Shown here in pieces: positions 52,792-63,413 of a DNA stretch of 64,000 bases. The stretch's first letter is position 1. Each line of letters starts with the position of its first letter. Source of the stretch: Alteraurantiacibacter aquimixticola (GTDB taxonomy: Bacteria > Pseudomonadota > Alphaproteobacteria > Sphingomonadales > Sphingomonadaceae); contig NZ_SSHH01000001.1 of the NCBI RefSeq assembly GCF_004965515.1, positions 1,181,280 to 1,245,279 of the forward strand. Reading direction: 5' to 3'. Both the position numbers and the translations under genes were made by a program. The notes beneath the pieces were generated by a model, which was not told the origin of the DNA, searched no databases, and saw nothing but the letters and a program-made list of their open reading frames with translations.

Positions 52792-54882
52792 TCAAGCCAC
52801 CGCGCGCCTTTTCACCGCTCCGCTGCCACCAGCCACAACCACCGGCACCTCCAGCTTTGCCACCGTGCCTTCACCCGGCGTGCTATCCAGCGTAAGCCGG
52901 CCGCCCATGGTTTCGGCGAGGCGGCGGGCGATGGGCAGGCCGAGGCCGGTGCCGCCATGTTGCCGCATGCGCCCGGTATCGTCCTGGACGAATTCGCCGA
53001 ACAGCGATTCCAGCCGCTCCGGATCGATTCCGATGCCCTGATCGGTCACGGTGACCGTCAGCCATCTCGTTCCCATGCGGTCGTCGCAACGCGCGTCGAT
53101 CCGCACGCTTCCCCGATCGGAAAACTTGATCGCATTGCCGACGAGGTTGGTGAGGATCTGTCCCAGCCGCAGCTCGTCGCCGAAGACCTGACAGGGCAGG
53201 GCGGGGTCCAGCGAGAGGTCGAGCGCGATCTGCTTGTGCTGCGCCGCCCCGCGCATCAGCTGGGCGGTGCGGGTTATCGCGCCGCCGAGATCGAATGGCT
53301 CTTCGCGCAGGACCAGCTTGCCTGCCTCGATCTTCGAGAGGTCGAGGATGTCATTGAGGATCTTGACCAGCGACTTTCCGGAATCGTGGATGAGCTTGGC
53401 ATACTGACGCCGCCGCGGGTCGGTATCGCTTTCCATCAGCAATTCGGCAAAGCCCAATATGCCGTTCATCGGTGTGCGGATTTCATGGCTCATATTGGCG
53501 AGAAAGGTTGATTTAGCATGCGCGGCAGCCTGTGCGGCATCGCGCGCCGCGCGCAATTCGCCCAAGGCTTTGCGGTTTTCGCTGACGTCCTGCAGCGTGC
53601 CGATCATGCCAGGATCGCCATCCTCCAGCCGGTGGAACGGCCGCGTCTCGTTCACGGCCCAGATCACCTGTTCGCCGATAATGAAACACTGTCCTTCGCC
53701 GGGAAACACGGCCTGCGTTTGCGAACACTTGGAGTAATCGGTCGGGCAGGGTTTCAGCAGGTCCCTCAGATCATTCCCCAGCAGATGGTCGAGATCGTGC
53801 CCGGTCAATTCCTGCATCTGCCGATTGGCATAGGTGACCAGACCCTCGGAGCTCGTCTGGTAGACTGCCACCGGCAAGGCTTCGGCCAGTTCCCGGAAAT
53901 TGTCCTCGCTGGCCTGTCCCGCCTGCGCCATAGCCTGGCGCCGGGCAAGCGCCCTGACCTGCGCGAAGTGGTTTTCCTCCAGCCGGTTGACCTTCTGTGC
54001 ATCGAGCAAGCTCATTGCGGTCAGGGTGATGACCATGCCTATGGCAATCAGGCTGAGGCCGAAGGGATAGTCGAAATAGTCGGCATCGAGCGCTGCCAGA
54101 ACTGTCAGGCAGGTGGCAAAAGGCAGGATCAATATCGTCGGCATGATGTGGCGCGCCGCGGCGCTGCCCGCTCCGCGCCCGCTCAACACGCCCATCCAGC
54201 CGCGTGCGGGGCGCAGCAAGAGCAAGGCGGAAAAGGCAGCGGCGAAACAAAGCGCAGTGTGCAACGCCATATTGGCGAAGACGGTGATTGCGTAGAGCGA
54301 TTCCACGTGGAAGGCCGACCCGACAATGGCCAACAGGCTGACCAGCAGGCCGGTAGTGGCGGATGAGACGAATATCCGGTCTGCGCCCTGCCGCTCCCTC
54401 AGGCGCGCGATGGCGACAGCGGCCAGCAGGAAGCTGAGCGAAGTGCCGAGCGACATGTGATCCTCGCCAAGGCCGCTCATGTCCGAGAAGAGGGCTTGGT
54501 CGATGCCCGACAGGCTGGAAAGGGACATCACCAACAGGTTGGCAGCGGCGACAAGGGCAATCAGCAGGCTGGCACCGTGTTGGAGCCGGCGCCGTGCGGT
54601 TCTGGCAAGATCGAGATCGGACAATATGGCGAGACTGGCCACGATGAAGAGGAAGGCCGTGCTCGGGACCATGGCGGGGAGGTCGGCGATGATATGCGTT
54701 GCTGCTGCGTTCCCCAGGGCCCAGCCGACCAGAAGGACAAAGGCTCCGCAGGCCCAGACGGTGAGGGCGAGTGCCATCACAATGAACTGGCTCTGGCGGA
54801 GAAAAGACTGCGCCATCCGGCGCCGCTCGCTTGCGGCTGCCGTGCCCCGATCATCTGTCACGCGAGGATCCTGTTCCTTCAT
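52792..54882 (-). CDS. PAS-domain sensor histidine kinase
   Basis: A 696-residue membrane kinase. Residues 30-295 contain about seven to eight hydrophobic spans (MASE-like sensor), then a PAS domain (about 330-440) with LPVAVYQTSSEGLVTYANRQ and three Cys residues within it (C379, C386, C399). HisKA has His 466 in MSHEIRTPMNG; the ATPase domain has NLVGNAIKFSDRG, DQGIGI and GTGLGLPIAR. No receiver domain is attached and no regulator is adjacent. The signal is unknown. Confidence 0.9.
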   Translation of the reverse strand: MKEQDPRVTDDRGTAAASERRRMAQSFLRQSQFIVMALALTVWACGAFVLLVGWALGNAAATHIIADLPAMVPSTAFLFIVASLAILSDLDLARTARRRLQHGASLLIALVAAANLLVMSLSSLSGIDQALFSDMSGLGEDHMSLGTSLSFLLAAVAIARLRERQGADRIFVSSATTGLLVSLLAIVGSAFHVESLYAITVFANMALHTALCFAAAFSALLLLRPARGWMGVLSGRGAGSAAARHIMPTILILPFATCLTVLAALDADYFDYPFGLSLIAIGMVITLTAMSLLDAQKVNRLEENHFAQVRALARRQAMAQAGQASEDNFRELAEALPVAVYQTSSEGLVTYANRQMQELTGHDLDHLLGNDLRDLLKPCPTDYSKCSQTQAVFPGEGQCFIIGEQVIWAVNETRPFHRLEDGDPGMIGTLQDVSENRKALGELRAARDAAQAAAHAKSTFLANMSHEIRTPMNGILGFAELLMESDTDPRRRQYAKLIHDSGKSLVKILNDILDLSKIEAGKLVLREEPFDLGGAITRTAQLMRGAAQHKQIALDLSLDPALPCQVFGDELRLGQILTNLVGNAIKFSDRGSVRIDARCDDRMGTRWLTVTVTDQGIGIDPERLESLFGEFVQDDTGRMRQHGGTGLGLPIARRLAETMGGRLTLDSTPGEGTVAKLEVPVVVAGGSGAVKRRAVA

Positions 54883-55083
54883 TAACCAATGAATGACAGG
54901 CGATCTTCGCGAGACCGGAAACGCACTCCTAGGCAGAACTGCCTATCCGGGCGGCATGCATTCCTGTGCTTTCCCACGCCAGGACAGCCGTTGCAGCGCC
55001 TCCAATCATGGTCGATCCGACCTGCTTCTGCCCAGCAGCATGCGCATTTCTATCCTCGCGCGGGAGGCGGCGGGATTGTCGCT

Positions 55084-55108
55084 TCAGGACACTGTTCCAT
55101 GTGTTCCA
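55084..55108 (-). repeat. Dispersed 25-base motif, copy 2
   Basis: Reverse complement of the motif at 2850-2874 with one mismatch (ACAGTG for ACACTG). Sits about 100 bases before lon. Confidence 0.7.
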
Positions 55109-55139
55109 AGCCCCCATCCACAGCCCTGCCAGAAGCTGG

Positions 55140-55169
55140 CATTGCAGGGCGGGGGTGGCGTCCCCATAT
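55140..55169 (+). promoter_or_regulatory. lon: Possible heat-shock (RpoH) promoter of lon
   Basis: CATTGCA (55140-55146), a 15-base spacer and CCCCATAT (55162-55169) resemble the RpoH consensus CTTGAAA/CCCCATNT. The -10 match is good, the -35 weak. It lies 35 bases before the ATG, and lon is a classic heat-shock gene. Confidence 0.4.
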
Positions 55170-55204
55170 TCGCAGGCAAGCAACCCGATGGATACTGATT
55201 GAAC

Positions 55205-57589
<2,385 letters not shown>

Positions 57590-57840
57590 TCGATCGCGCC
57601 GCCGCTTGCTGCGACGCAGCGAATCGCGCCTGCCCCTGTCGACAAGGGCGGGCGCGGAGCGGCGGGATCGTTCCAGTCTGAAGCGATTTGGCTCTATCGG
57701 CCCGAAAAATGCTAGGATTCCGCCTTTCAACGGGGCTTTGGCCCTAGACAGGGCGCGGAAAACTCGCTCAATTCCCACGCAATCGCGACGCGATTTGAAA
57801 ACAGTCGAACGACAACACCAGTGAGGGGGTTTTCCAGACA

Positions 57841-58113
57841 ATGAACAAGAACGAGTTGATCGGAGCCGTCGCGGAATCCAGCGGCCTCTCGCGCAATGAT
57901 GCGACAAAGGCTGTGGAAAGCGTGTTCGACACCATCACCGGCACGCTGTCGAAGGGGGACGAAGTTCGCCTGGTCGGCTTCGGAACGTTCTCGGTTGCCA
58001 AGCGCAAGGCGTCCACCGGCCGCAACCCGCGCACCGGCGCACCGATGAAGATTCCGGCCTCCACCCAGCCCAAGTTCAAGGCGGGCAAAGGCCTCAAGGA
58101 CGCGGTGAACTGA
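57841..58113 (+). CDS. hup: DNA-binding protein HU
   Basis: A 90-residue nucleoid protein: MNKNELIGAVAESSGLSRND, then VRLVGFGTFSVAKRKASTGRNPRTG with the DNA-intercalating loop Pro in RNPRTGAPM, and FKAGKGLKDAVN at the end. GTGAGGGGG lies upstream of the ATG. The long leader 57590-57840 should contain its promoter. A strong terminator follows. Confidence 0.96.
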   Translation: MNKNELIGAVAESSGLSRNDATKAVESVFDTITGTLSKGDEVRLVGFGTFSVAKRKASTGRNPRTGAPMKIPASTQPKFKAGKGLKDAVN

Positions 58114-58156
58114 TCTGCGATTTGCGCGCGCAGCCGCAATGGTTGCCGCAATAAAG

Positions 58157-58194
58157 AAGGGCCGCTTCCGACGAGGAAGCGGCCCTTTTCTTTT
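58157..58194 (+). terminator. Rho-independent terminator after hup
   Basis: A perfect 13-bp stem (AAGGGCCGCTTCC / GGAAGCGGCCCTT) with a 5-base loop is followed by TTCTTTT. It also faces the end of the convergent lipoprotein gene. Confidence 0.94.
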
Positions 58195-58211
58195 GCCGTC
58201 GGGTCGGCGTT

Positions 58212-59060
58212 TTAGTGTTCGATCACCAGCAGGGCCGTGGGCGCGGCGGTGGTGCCCGGTTCGATCTGCCATTCGAGAAGCTGGCCGCCGGCAGCGGGCT
58301 GCGGCCCCTCATCGGTGTTGTTGGCGAGGATCGTCGCGTCGGTGACGATCCGAAACGTGCCTTCCATCTGCGGCATGTCGGGCATGGTGGCGGCTTGGGA
58401 GCCCTTGCCGCCCTTTGCACTTCCCGCTTCGGCGGAGGCTGCGGCCATGCCGGTCATCATCATCGCCTGGAATGGATTGCCGCCCTGGGCCGCAAAGCCC
58501 GGTGCCGCGATGCGCACACGGTCTTCGTCGCGAAGTGAGGCGGAGACAAAGACATTGCCCGTGGGCATGTCCTCGAGTGTCGGGAAGGCGAAGTCATGCG
58601 TCAGGCGGCTGGAAATGGCGAAGTCCACGTCGAACAGGCCATTGCCGAGATAGGTCACGCTGTTCCATCCGGTCTGGCGTTCCAGCTTGGCCGCGAATTC
58701 CCCGGCAGCCTCGGGGTCGGACAGGTCCATGCCGCCAAGGAAGGCCTGCATCATCGCGGCTTCCTCATCCTGTTCGGAGCGGCGCTCGTTGAGCTCGACC
58801 TGCGTGCAGGGGCGCTCCTCGAAGCTGCCCTCGTCATAGCACGGCTTGTTCATTTCCGAGGCCTCAGCCATTTCGGCAAGATCGCTCAGCGCCAGCATAA
58901 AGATCTCGCCGTCATAGGCAAAGCTGAAGGCGCCCGACTGGCGGACGTCCATCGTTGCGGTGAACTGGCCCGGCGTCATGAAACAGCCGGACAGGGCGAG
59001 GGCGGAGCCGAGCGCCAGCACGGTCTTTCCGGCGGCGAAGGCGATGCGAAGAACGGTCAT
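58212..59060 (-). CDS. Hypothetical lipoprotein
   Basis: A 282-residue protein with lipoprotein signal GSALALSGC (lipidated Cys at about 26). The mature part begins FMTPGQFTATMDVRQSGAFSFAYDGE, a beta-rich pattern, then an acidic Met/Glu-rich helix region with two Cys and a Gly/Ala-rich segment (about 195-225). No family recognised with confidence. It lies 26 bases after rlmB on the same strand, so it may be co-transcribed. Confidence 0.7.
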   Translation of the reverse strand: MTVLRIAFAAGKTVLALGSALALSGCFMTPGQFTATMDVRQSGAFSFAYDGEIFMLALSDLAEMAEASEMNKPCYDEGSFEERPCTQVELNERRSEQDEEAAMMQAFLGGMDLSDPEAAGEFAAKLERQTGWNSVTYLGNGLFDVDFAISSRLTHDFAFPTLEDMPTGNVFVSASLRDEDRVRIAAPGFAAQGGNPFQAMMMTGMAAASAEAGSAKGGKGSQAATMPDMPQMEGTFRIVTDATILANNTDEGPQPAAGGQLLEWQIEPGTTAAPTALLVIEH

Positions 59061-59086
59061 TGTCGGGGTCTCCCGAATTACGTGAA

Positions 59087-59881
59087 TCAGGTCGCGCGCA
59101 TCGCCGCTGCATAAAGCGCGATGGCGGCCGCATTGGACACGTTCAGGCTTTCCATTGCGTTACTGATCGGCAGACGCGCCAGATTGTCGCAATGGGCGGC
59201 GATATTATGCCGCATGCCTTCGCCTTCCGCGCCCAGCACGATGGCGACAGGGCCGGCGGGCAGGGCGGAGGCGAAATCGTCCTCTGCTTCCCCGGCGAGG
59301 CCGATGCGCCAATAGCCGGCCTCAGCCATCTCCTCCAGTGCGCGCGACAGGTTCACCACCCGCACCCACGGCACGATTTCCAGCGCGCCCGAGGCGGATT
59401 TCGCCAGCACGCCGCCTTCGGGCGGGGCGTGGCGGTCCTGCGTCACGATGGCGGCGGCGTTGAAGGCCGCGGCGGAGCGCAGGATTGCGCCTACATTGTG
59501 CGGATCGGTCACCTGGTCGAGCACGACGAGGGGGCGGGCCGGATCGCCATCCATTACTTCTTCAAGGTGCAATTCCTCCAGCGGCTCGCATTCCAGGACA
59601 AGGCCCTGATGCGGGGCATCGCGCGCGACGAGGCGTTCAAGGTCCTGCGGCCCTGCATATTCGAGCGGGAAATCGGCCGGCAATTCGCCATCGAGCGATT
59701 CGACGCCCTCGTGCGTTGCCCACAGCTTGCGGTGCTGGCGGTCGGGATTCTTGAGCGCCGCTTCGACCGCGTGCCGGCCCCACAGGCGCACATGCCCCTG
59801 CGTGCTGCGACCCGATCCGCGCCCGCCCTGCATCCGGCCCGCACGGCCGCGCAGCTTCTTCTCTTTGCCTCGTTTACCCAT
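59087..59881 (-). CDS. rlmB: 23S rRNA 2'-O-methyltransferase RlmB (TrmH family)
   Basis: A 264-residue SPOUT enzyme that methylates 23S rRNA (Gm2251 in E. coli). After a basic N-terminal tail (MGKRGKEKKLRGRAGRM) and the substrate-binding domain from LWGRHAVEAAL, the three SPOUT motifs are present: DPHNVGAILRSA, IVLGAEGEGM and LPISNAMESLNVSNAAAI, which form the AdoMet knot. The ATG chosen starts the basic tail; longer frames are unlikely. Divergent from tRNA-Tyr. Confidence 0.94.
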   Translation of the reverse strand: MGKRGKEKKLRGRAGRMQGGRGSGRSTQGHVRLWGRHAVEAALKNPDRQHRKLWATHEGVESLDGELPADFPLEYAGPQDLERLVARDAPHQGLVLECEPLEELHLEEVMDGDPARPLVVLDQVTDPHNVGAILRSAAAFNAAAIVTQDRHAPPEGGVLAKSASGALEIVPWVRVVNLSRALEEMAEAGYWRIGLAGEAEDDFASALPAGPVAIVLGAEGEGMRHNIAAHCDNLARLPISNAMESLNVSNAAAIALYAAAMRAT

Positions 59882-60025
59882 GGTAATTCCTTCTTTCCGG
59901 CGGCTCCTGCCAGCACGGCCATTGACAGGCAAGCGTCGCTTCGCCATTGGGGCGCCTCTCGGCCGGAGGGGCGGTGCCAATCGCCCTTCACTTTTTGGGG
60001 TTCGTTCCCATTTCCGGCATCCGGT

Positions 60026-60111
60026 GGACAGGTGGCCGAGTGGTTAAAGGCAGCAGACTGTAAATCTGCCCGCGCAAGCGTACGCTGGTTCGAATCCAGC
60101 CCTGTCCACCA
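60026..60111 (+). tRNA. tRNA-Tyr (anticodon GUA)
   Basis: Class II tRNA with long variable arm: acceptor GGACAGG/CCTGTCC, anticodon stem-loop CAGACTGTAAATCTG giving GUA, variable arm CCGCGCAAGCG region, T-loop TTCGAAT, encoded CCA at 60109-60111. Confidence 0.96.
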
Positions 60112-60343
60112 CCGGAACCTTCCATGCATCACTGACCGTTGCGACAGGCGCATTCGTGCCTGAACCAGCGTATCGAACCGTCAGGTTCGACGCTGGTTCG
60201 GAGGCGGAGCGTAGCGGAGACGTCCAGAGCGAAGCAGCGGACAATCCAGCCCTGTCCACCACCGCCGCCTTTCCCGGACAATCAAAGACCTAGTCAGGCG
60301 CAACCGCGTCTGAACTGGTGGACTCCGGCCCTGTTCACCATCG
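60093..60343 (+). repeat. Three direct copies of the tRNA-Tyr 3' end
   Basis: The 22 bases from AATCCAGCCCTGTCCACC to ACCG at 60093-60114 recur exactly at 60243-60264, 150 bases on, and with four changes at 60322-60343. Such copies of a tRNA 3' end are what integrase-mediated insertion or degenerate tandem tRNA duplication leaves behind. Confidence 0.75.
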
Positions 60344-60419
60344 CTGTCTCCACAATCCGGTGTCGTTGGTTACCGCCTACTGCTTGTGCGGTGCGTTCCT
60401 TGTCCCTAGATGCTGCAGC
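60112..60419. other. Non-coding region with tRNA-Tyr 3'-end copies and a hairpin
   Basis: Contains two further copies of the tRNA-Tyr 3' end (next entry) and the hairpin GAACCAGCGTATCGAACC / GGTTCGACGCTGGTTC at 60163-60200, whose arms recall the tRNA T-arm. No gene is seen before psd. Confidence 0.6.
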
Positions 60420-61169
60420 ATGGCAGGAGAGCTTAAAGACAATCGCGGGCGGGGGGATGCCGAATGGCGTTGGCCCGCGATCCACCCCGAAGGCCGCAAG
60501 TTCGGCCTTATCGGTATCGCCGCATCGGCCGTTGTGCTGCTGGGCCTCGACTGGGAGATTATCGGCTGGCCGATGCTGGGCCTTTCGGCCTTCGTATTCG
60601 CCTTCTTCCGCGATCCCGAACGCGTGGTGCCGCAGGCGGAGAACCTGATCGTCTCGCCCGCGGACGGGCTGGTCTCACTGATCAGCGAAGTCCCGCCGCC
60701 GCCCGAATTGCAGGGCGATGACGGCAGCGGGCGCGGGCTGGGCAGTGAGCCGGTGACGCGCATCTCGATCTTCATGTCGGTGTTCGACGTGCACATCAAT
60801 CGCGCCCCGGTGGCCGGCACGGTGCGGCGCATCATCTACTTGCCGGGACGCTTCCTCAACGCCGATCTTGACAAGGCAAGCGAGGAGAATGAGCGCCAGC
60901 ACATCCTGATCGAACGGGCGGACGGTTTGCCGATCGGCTTTACGCAGATCGCCGGCCTGGTCGCACGCCGGATCGTTCCCTTCGTCAAGCCGGGCGACCT
61001 GGTGGCTGTGGGGCAGCGCATCGGCTTGATCCGCTTTGGCAGTCGGGTCGACGTCTATTTGCCTCGCGGGACCGATTCCAAGGTGCTGCTGGGCCAGCGC
61101 GTCATCGCGGGCGAAACGATTCTCGCCGAGACCGGCAAGCAGGGGCTGCTCGAAGGCGTCAGCCTGTGA
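60420..61169 (+). CDS. psd: Phosphatidylserine decarboxylase proenzyme
   Basis: A 249-residue enzyme of the short, archaeal-like type that makes phosphatidylethanolamine. Residues 25-55 form the membrane-associated hydrophobic part, [10 protein letters not shown] and VSPADGLV follow, [15 protein letters not shown] is the catalytic His region, and self-cleavage to the pyruvoyl group occurs at Gly-Ser in [13 protein letters not shown]. Its stop overlaps the pssA start (GTGA), so both phospholipid genes are coupled. Confidence 0.94.
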   Translation: MAGELKDNRGRGDAEWRWPAIHPEGRKFGLIGIAASAVVLLGLDWEIIGWPMLGLSAFVFAFFRDPERVVPQAENLIVSPADGLVSLISEVPPPPELQGDDGSGRGLGSEPVTRISIFMSVFDVHINRAPVAGTVRRIIYLPGRFLNADLDKASEENERQHILIERADGLPIGFTQIAGLVARRIVPFVKPGDLVAVGQRIGLIRFGSRVDVYLPRGTDSKVLLGQRVIAGETILAETGKQGLLEGVSL

Positions 61170-62053
61170 GCGAGCCGACCGACGATGAAGGGCTGGAGCC
61201 CGAGGACAACACCGAGGCCGAGTGGATTGGGCCGCGCGCGAGCGAGGATGATCCGCCCGAACCGGCGCTCCGCAAGGGCAGGGGTCTGTCCATGCGTGCG
61301 GTCATTCCCAACGCCATCACCGCCGCTGCGCTGTGTTCAGGGCTGACGGGTATCCGTTTCGCAATTGTCGGTGATTGGGAAAAGGCGCTCTACGCCATCG
61401 TGCTGGCGGGCGTCCTCGACGGGATCGATGGCCGCATCGCGCGGCTGCTGAAAGCGCAATCGCGCTTCGGGGCGGAACTCGACAGCCTCGCGGATTCGTT
61501 GAGCTTCGGCATGGCGCCGGCGCTGGTGCTGTTCCTGTGGTCGCTGCAGGACCTGCCGCGTTTCGGCTGGTTCGCGGCGCTTGGTTTCGCGATCTGCTGC
61601 GCACTGCGCCTCGCGCGTTTCAATGCCCAGATCGATACGGAGGAACAGCCGCACAAATCGGCCGGTTTCCTCACCGGCGTGCCTGCTCCGGTAGGGGCGG
61701 GGCTCGCATTCCTGCCGATGTTCTTCTGGCTGGCGAGCGGTGAAGACCTCTTCCGAGACGAATTGCTGGTGGCCGGCTGGACCGTGCTGATCGCCGTGCT
61801 GATGATCTCCAACCTCGCGACGCTCAGCTGGGCGTCGATCCGGCCGGGCAAGGACATCCGCCTGCCGGCGATCGCGCTGGTGGGAATGCTCTTCGCAGCT
61901 CTGCTGACGGAGCCGTGGTGGACGCTGGCGCTGATCTGCGTGATCTACCTGGCGCTGATGCCGGTGGGCGTAATCCGCTATGCGAAGGTCAAGCGGCAGC
62001 GAAAGGCCGCTGCGGCGCGAAGGGAGCGCGACCCGCTCGACGCGACCGGCTGA
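61166..62053 (+). CDS. pssA: CDP-diacylglycerol--serine O-phosphatidyltransferase
   Basis: A 295-residue inner-membrane enzyme supplying phosphatidylserine to Psd. The CDP-alcohol phosphotransferase signature is complete: [12 protein letters not shown], then [15 protein letters not shown] with the metal-binding Asp residues. About eight spans follow an acidic 45-residue leader. GTG start overlapping the psd stop by four bases. Its 3' end overlaps a convergent small gene by 65 bases. Confidence 0.94.
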   Translation: MSEPTDDEGLEPEDNTEAEWIGPRASEDDPPEPALRKGRGLSMRAVIPNAITAAALCSGLTGIRFAIVGDWEKALYAIVLAGVLDGIDGRIARLLKAQSRFGAELDSLADSLSFGMAPALVLFLWSLQDLPRFGWFAALGFAICCALRLARFNAQIDTEEQPHKSAGFLTGVPAPVGAGLAFLPMFFWLASGEDLFRDELLVAGWTVLIAVLMISNLATLSWASIRPGKDIRLPAIALVGMLFAALLTEPWWTLALICVIYLALMPVGVIRYAKVKRQRKAAAARRERDPLDATG

Positions 62054-62201
62054 CCTTGCGGCCCGTGGCGGCATCGAGCCGCACCAGCTCTTCCATGATT
62101 TCCTGCCCACGCGTCATTCCGCGAGCGATACCCCATGCCACGGCAGCTAGCGCAACGAAGGCGGCGAAACCGAACAGCAGCGAGATGGCAATAGCGGTCA
62201 T
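61989..62201 (-). CDS. Small single-span membrane protein, candidate SOS gene
   Basis: A 70-residue protein: one membrane span at about 4-26 (IAISLLFGFAAFVALAAVAW), then a basic cytoplasmic tail with RGQEIMEELVRLDAATGRK. GAGGA lies 10 bases before the ATG. Upstream on the same strand are TTGACA and two perfect LexA boxes. Size and layout recall small SOS-induced division inhibitors such as Caulobacter SidA, without sequence similarity I can confirm. It is convergent with, and overlaps, pssA by 65 bases. Confidence 0.65.
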   Translation of the reverse strand: MTAIAISLLFGFAAFVALAAVAWGIARGMTRGQEIMEELVRLDAATGRKVSRSRRAGRAPFAPQRPFAAA

Positions 62202-62245
62202 GGTCGTCTATCCTCAAGCTCTCGGCCGCGGGGCGTACCGATCAT
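62198..62245 (-). other. Possible 15-codon leader peptide
   Basis: An ATG at 62245 opens MIGTPRGRELEDRRP, whose TGA overlaps the ATG of the small membrane protein gene (ATGA). It lies within the likely transcript but lacks a clear ribosome site, so its translation is uncertain. Confidence 0.3.
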
Positions 62246-62543
62246 GGTGGCAAGGAGAAATGCGGGCTTTCGTTCCCGTGTTCCCAATCTGTTCCTTCTT
62301 GTTCACATTTCGTTCCGGCCTGTCAAGCCGCTTTTCGCGCAAGCATCGCATTTCGCCTTTTGGGGCTGGTAATCCGGGGCACTTGCCGCTATGCGCCGCG
62401 GCGTCGTTTCCCCTTGGGCCATTCCGGTCCATGGTCAGAGCGGCAAATTCACATGGAAGGCACACATACCGGTGCCGCCTGCGGAGATTGACTTCGCGGC
62501 CGGTTCCCCGCCTTCCAGAGGACTAACCGGAAAGGAATTCCCT
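62202..62543. other. Divergent region between the SOS-like gene and rpsB
   Basis: Contains the LexA-type control region and leader ORF of the minus-strand gene and, further right, the rpsB promoter and leader, which I could not place. An 89-codon plus-strand frame at 62260-62526 is considered spurious. Confidence 0.6.
62272..62326 (-). promoter_or_regulatory. Promoter with two LexA boxes
   Basis: Five GTTC motifs start at 62272, 62280, 62291, 62301 and 62312. Two pairs give perfect GTTC-N7-GTTC, the alphaproteobacterial LexA site: 62280-62294 and 62301-62315. On the minus strand TTGACA (62326-62321) lies just upstream of them, so the boxes cover the promoter of the small membrane protein gene. 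Confidence 0.75.
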
Positions 62544-63332
62544 ATGGCGGTACCCACCGTCACCATGCAGCAATTGATCGAGGCCGGCGCACATTTCGGC
62601 CACCAGACCCACCGCTGGAACCCGCGGATGAAGCCGTATATCTTCGGCGCCCGCAACGGTGTTCACATTATCGACCTGTCGCAGACCGTGCCGCTGATGG
62701 CGCGCGCGCTCGACTTCGTCGCCCAGACCGTCCGCGCAGGCGGCAAGGTGCTGTTCGTCGGCACCAAGCGCCAGGCGCAGGAGCCGATCGCACAGGCCGC
62801 GCGTGCCAGCGGCCAGCACTTCGTCAACCACCGCTGGCTGGGCGGCATGCTCACCAACTGGAAGACGATTTCGCAGTCGATCAAGGAACTCAAGAGCCTC
62901 GAAGAGAAGCTCTCGGGCGACATGCACGGCCTGACCAAGAAGGAAATCCTTCAGCTGACCCGCAAGAAGGACAAGCTGGAACTGTCGCTGGGCGGTATCC
63001 GCGACATGGGCGGCATTCCGGACGTGATGTTCGTGATCGATGCCAACAAGGAGGAACTGGCGATCAAGGAAGCCAATGTGCTTGGCATTCCTGTTATCGC
63101 CGTTCTTGATACCAACGTCGACCCGACCGGTATCGCCTTCCCCGTTCCCGGCAATGACGACGCCAGCCGCGCCGTGCGCCTGTATTGCGATGCGATCGCA
63201 CAGGCCGCGACCAAGGGCGGTGCCGACAATGTGGCGGATTCGGGTGCCGATATCGGCGCCATGGACACGCCGCCCGAAGAAGCGGCCGTGGCCGAGGAAG
63301 CTCCTGCTGCCGAAGCCGCTGCTGCCGAGTAA
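62544..63332 (+). CDS. rpsB: 30S ribosomal protein S2
   Basis: A 262-residue ribosomal protein: [35 protein letters not shown] and [19 protein letters not shown] are diagnostic. A C-terminal tail rich in Ala and Glu (about 235-262) is an extension often seen in this group. AAAGGAA precedes the ATG. tsf follows, the universal rpsB-tsf order. Confidence 0.97.
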   Translation: MAVPTVTMQQLIEAGAHFGHQTHRWNPRMKPYIFGARNGVHIIDLSQTVPLMARALDFVAQTVRAGGKVLFVGTKRQAQEPIAQAARASGQHFVNHRWLGGMLTNWKTISQSIKELKSLEEKLSGDMHGLTKKEILQLTRKKDKLELSLGGIRDMGGIPDVMFVIDANKEELAIKEANVLGIPVIAVLDTNVDPTGIAFPVPGNDDASRAVRLYCDAIAQAATKGGADNVADSGADIGAMDTPPEEAAVAEEAPAAEAAAAE

Positions 63333-63361
63333 GGCGCGCGTCACAATCGCAAGTTAGCGCG

Positions 63362-63383
63362 CCGGATCCCTTCGCGGGTCCGG
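63362..63383 (+). other. Hairpin between rpsB and tsf
   Basis: CCGGATCC and GGGTCCGG pair over about 8 bases with one G-U, around a CTTCGC loop. No T-run follows, so it is more likely a processing or stability element than a terminator. Confidence 0.45.
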
Positions 63384-63413
63384 TGCCCGTATAGAATACA
63401 AAGGAGCAGGCAG

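Larger units (their letters stand above)
54883..55204. other. Divergent intergenic region before lon
   Basis: Holds the promoters of the PAS kinase and lon, the second copy of the 25-base dispersed motif, and a hairpin GCCCTGC ... GCAGGGC (55121-55148). No gene is seen. Confidence 0.6.

Noticed and set aside
62260..62526. 89-codon plus-strand frame with AAGGAG just upstream of its ATG
   Set aside because: It runs through the LexA boxes and the rpsB leader, the product is compositionally odd, and the ribosome-site spacing is too short.
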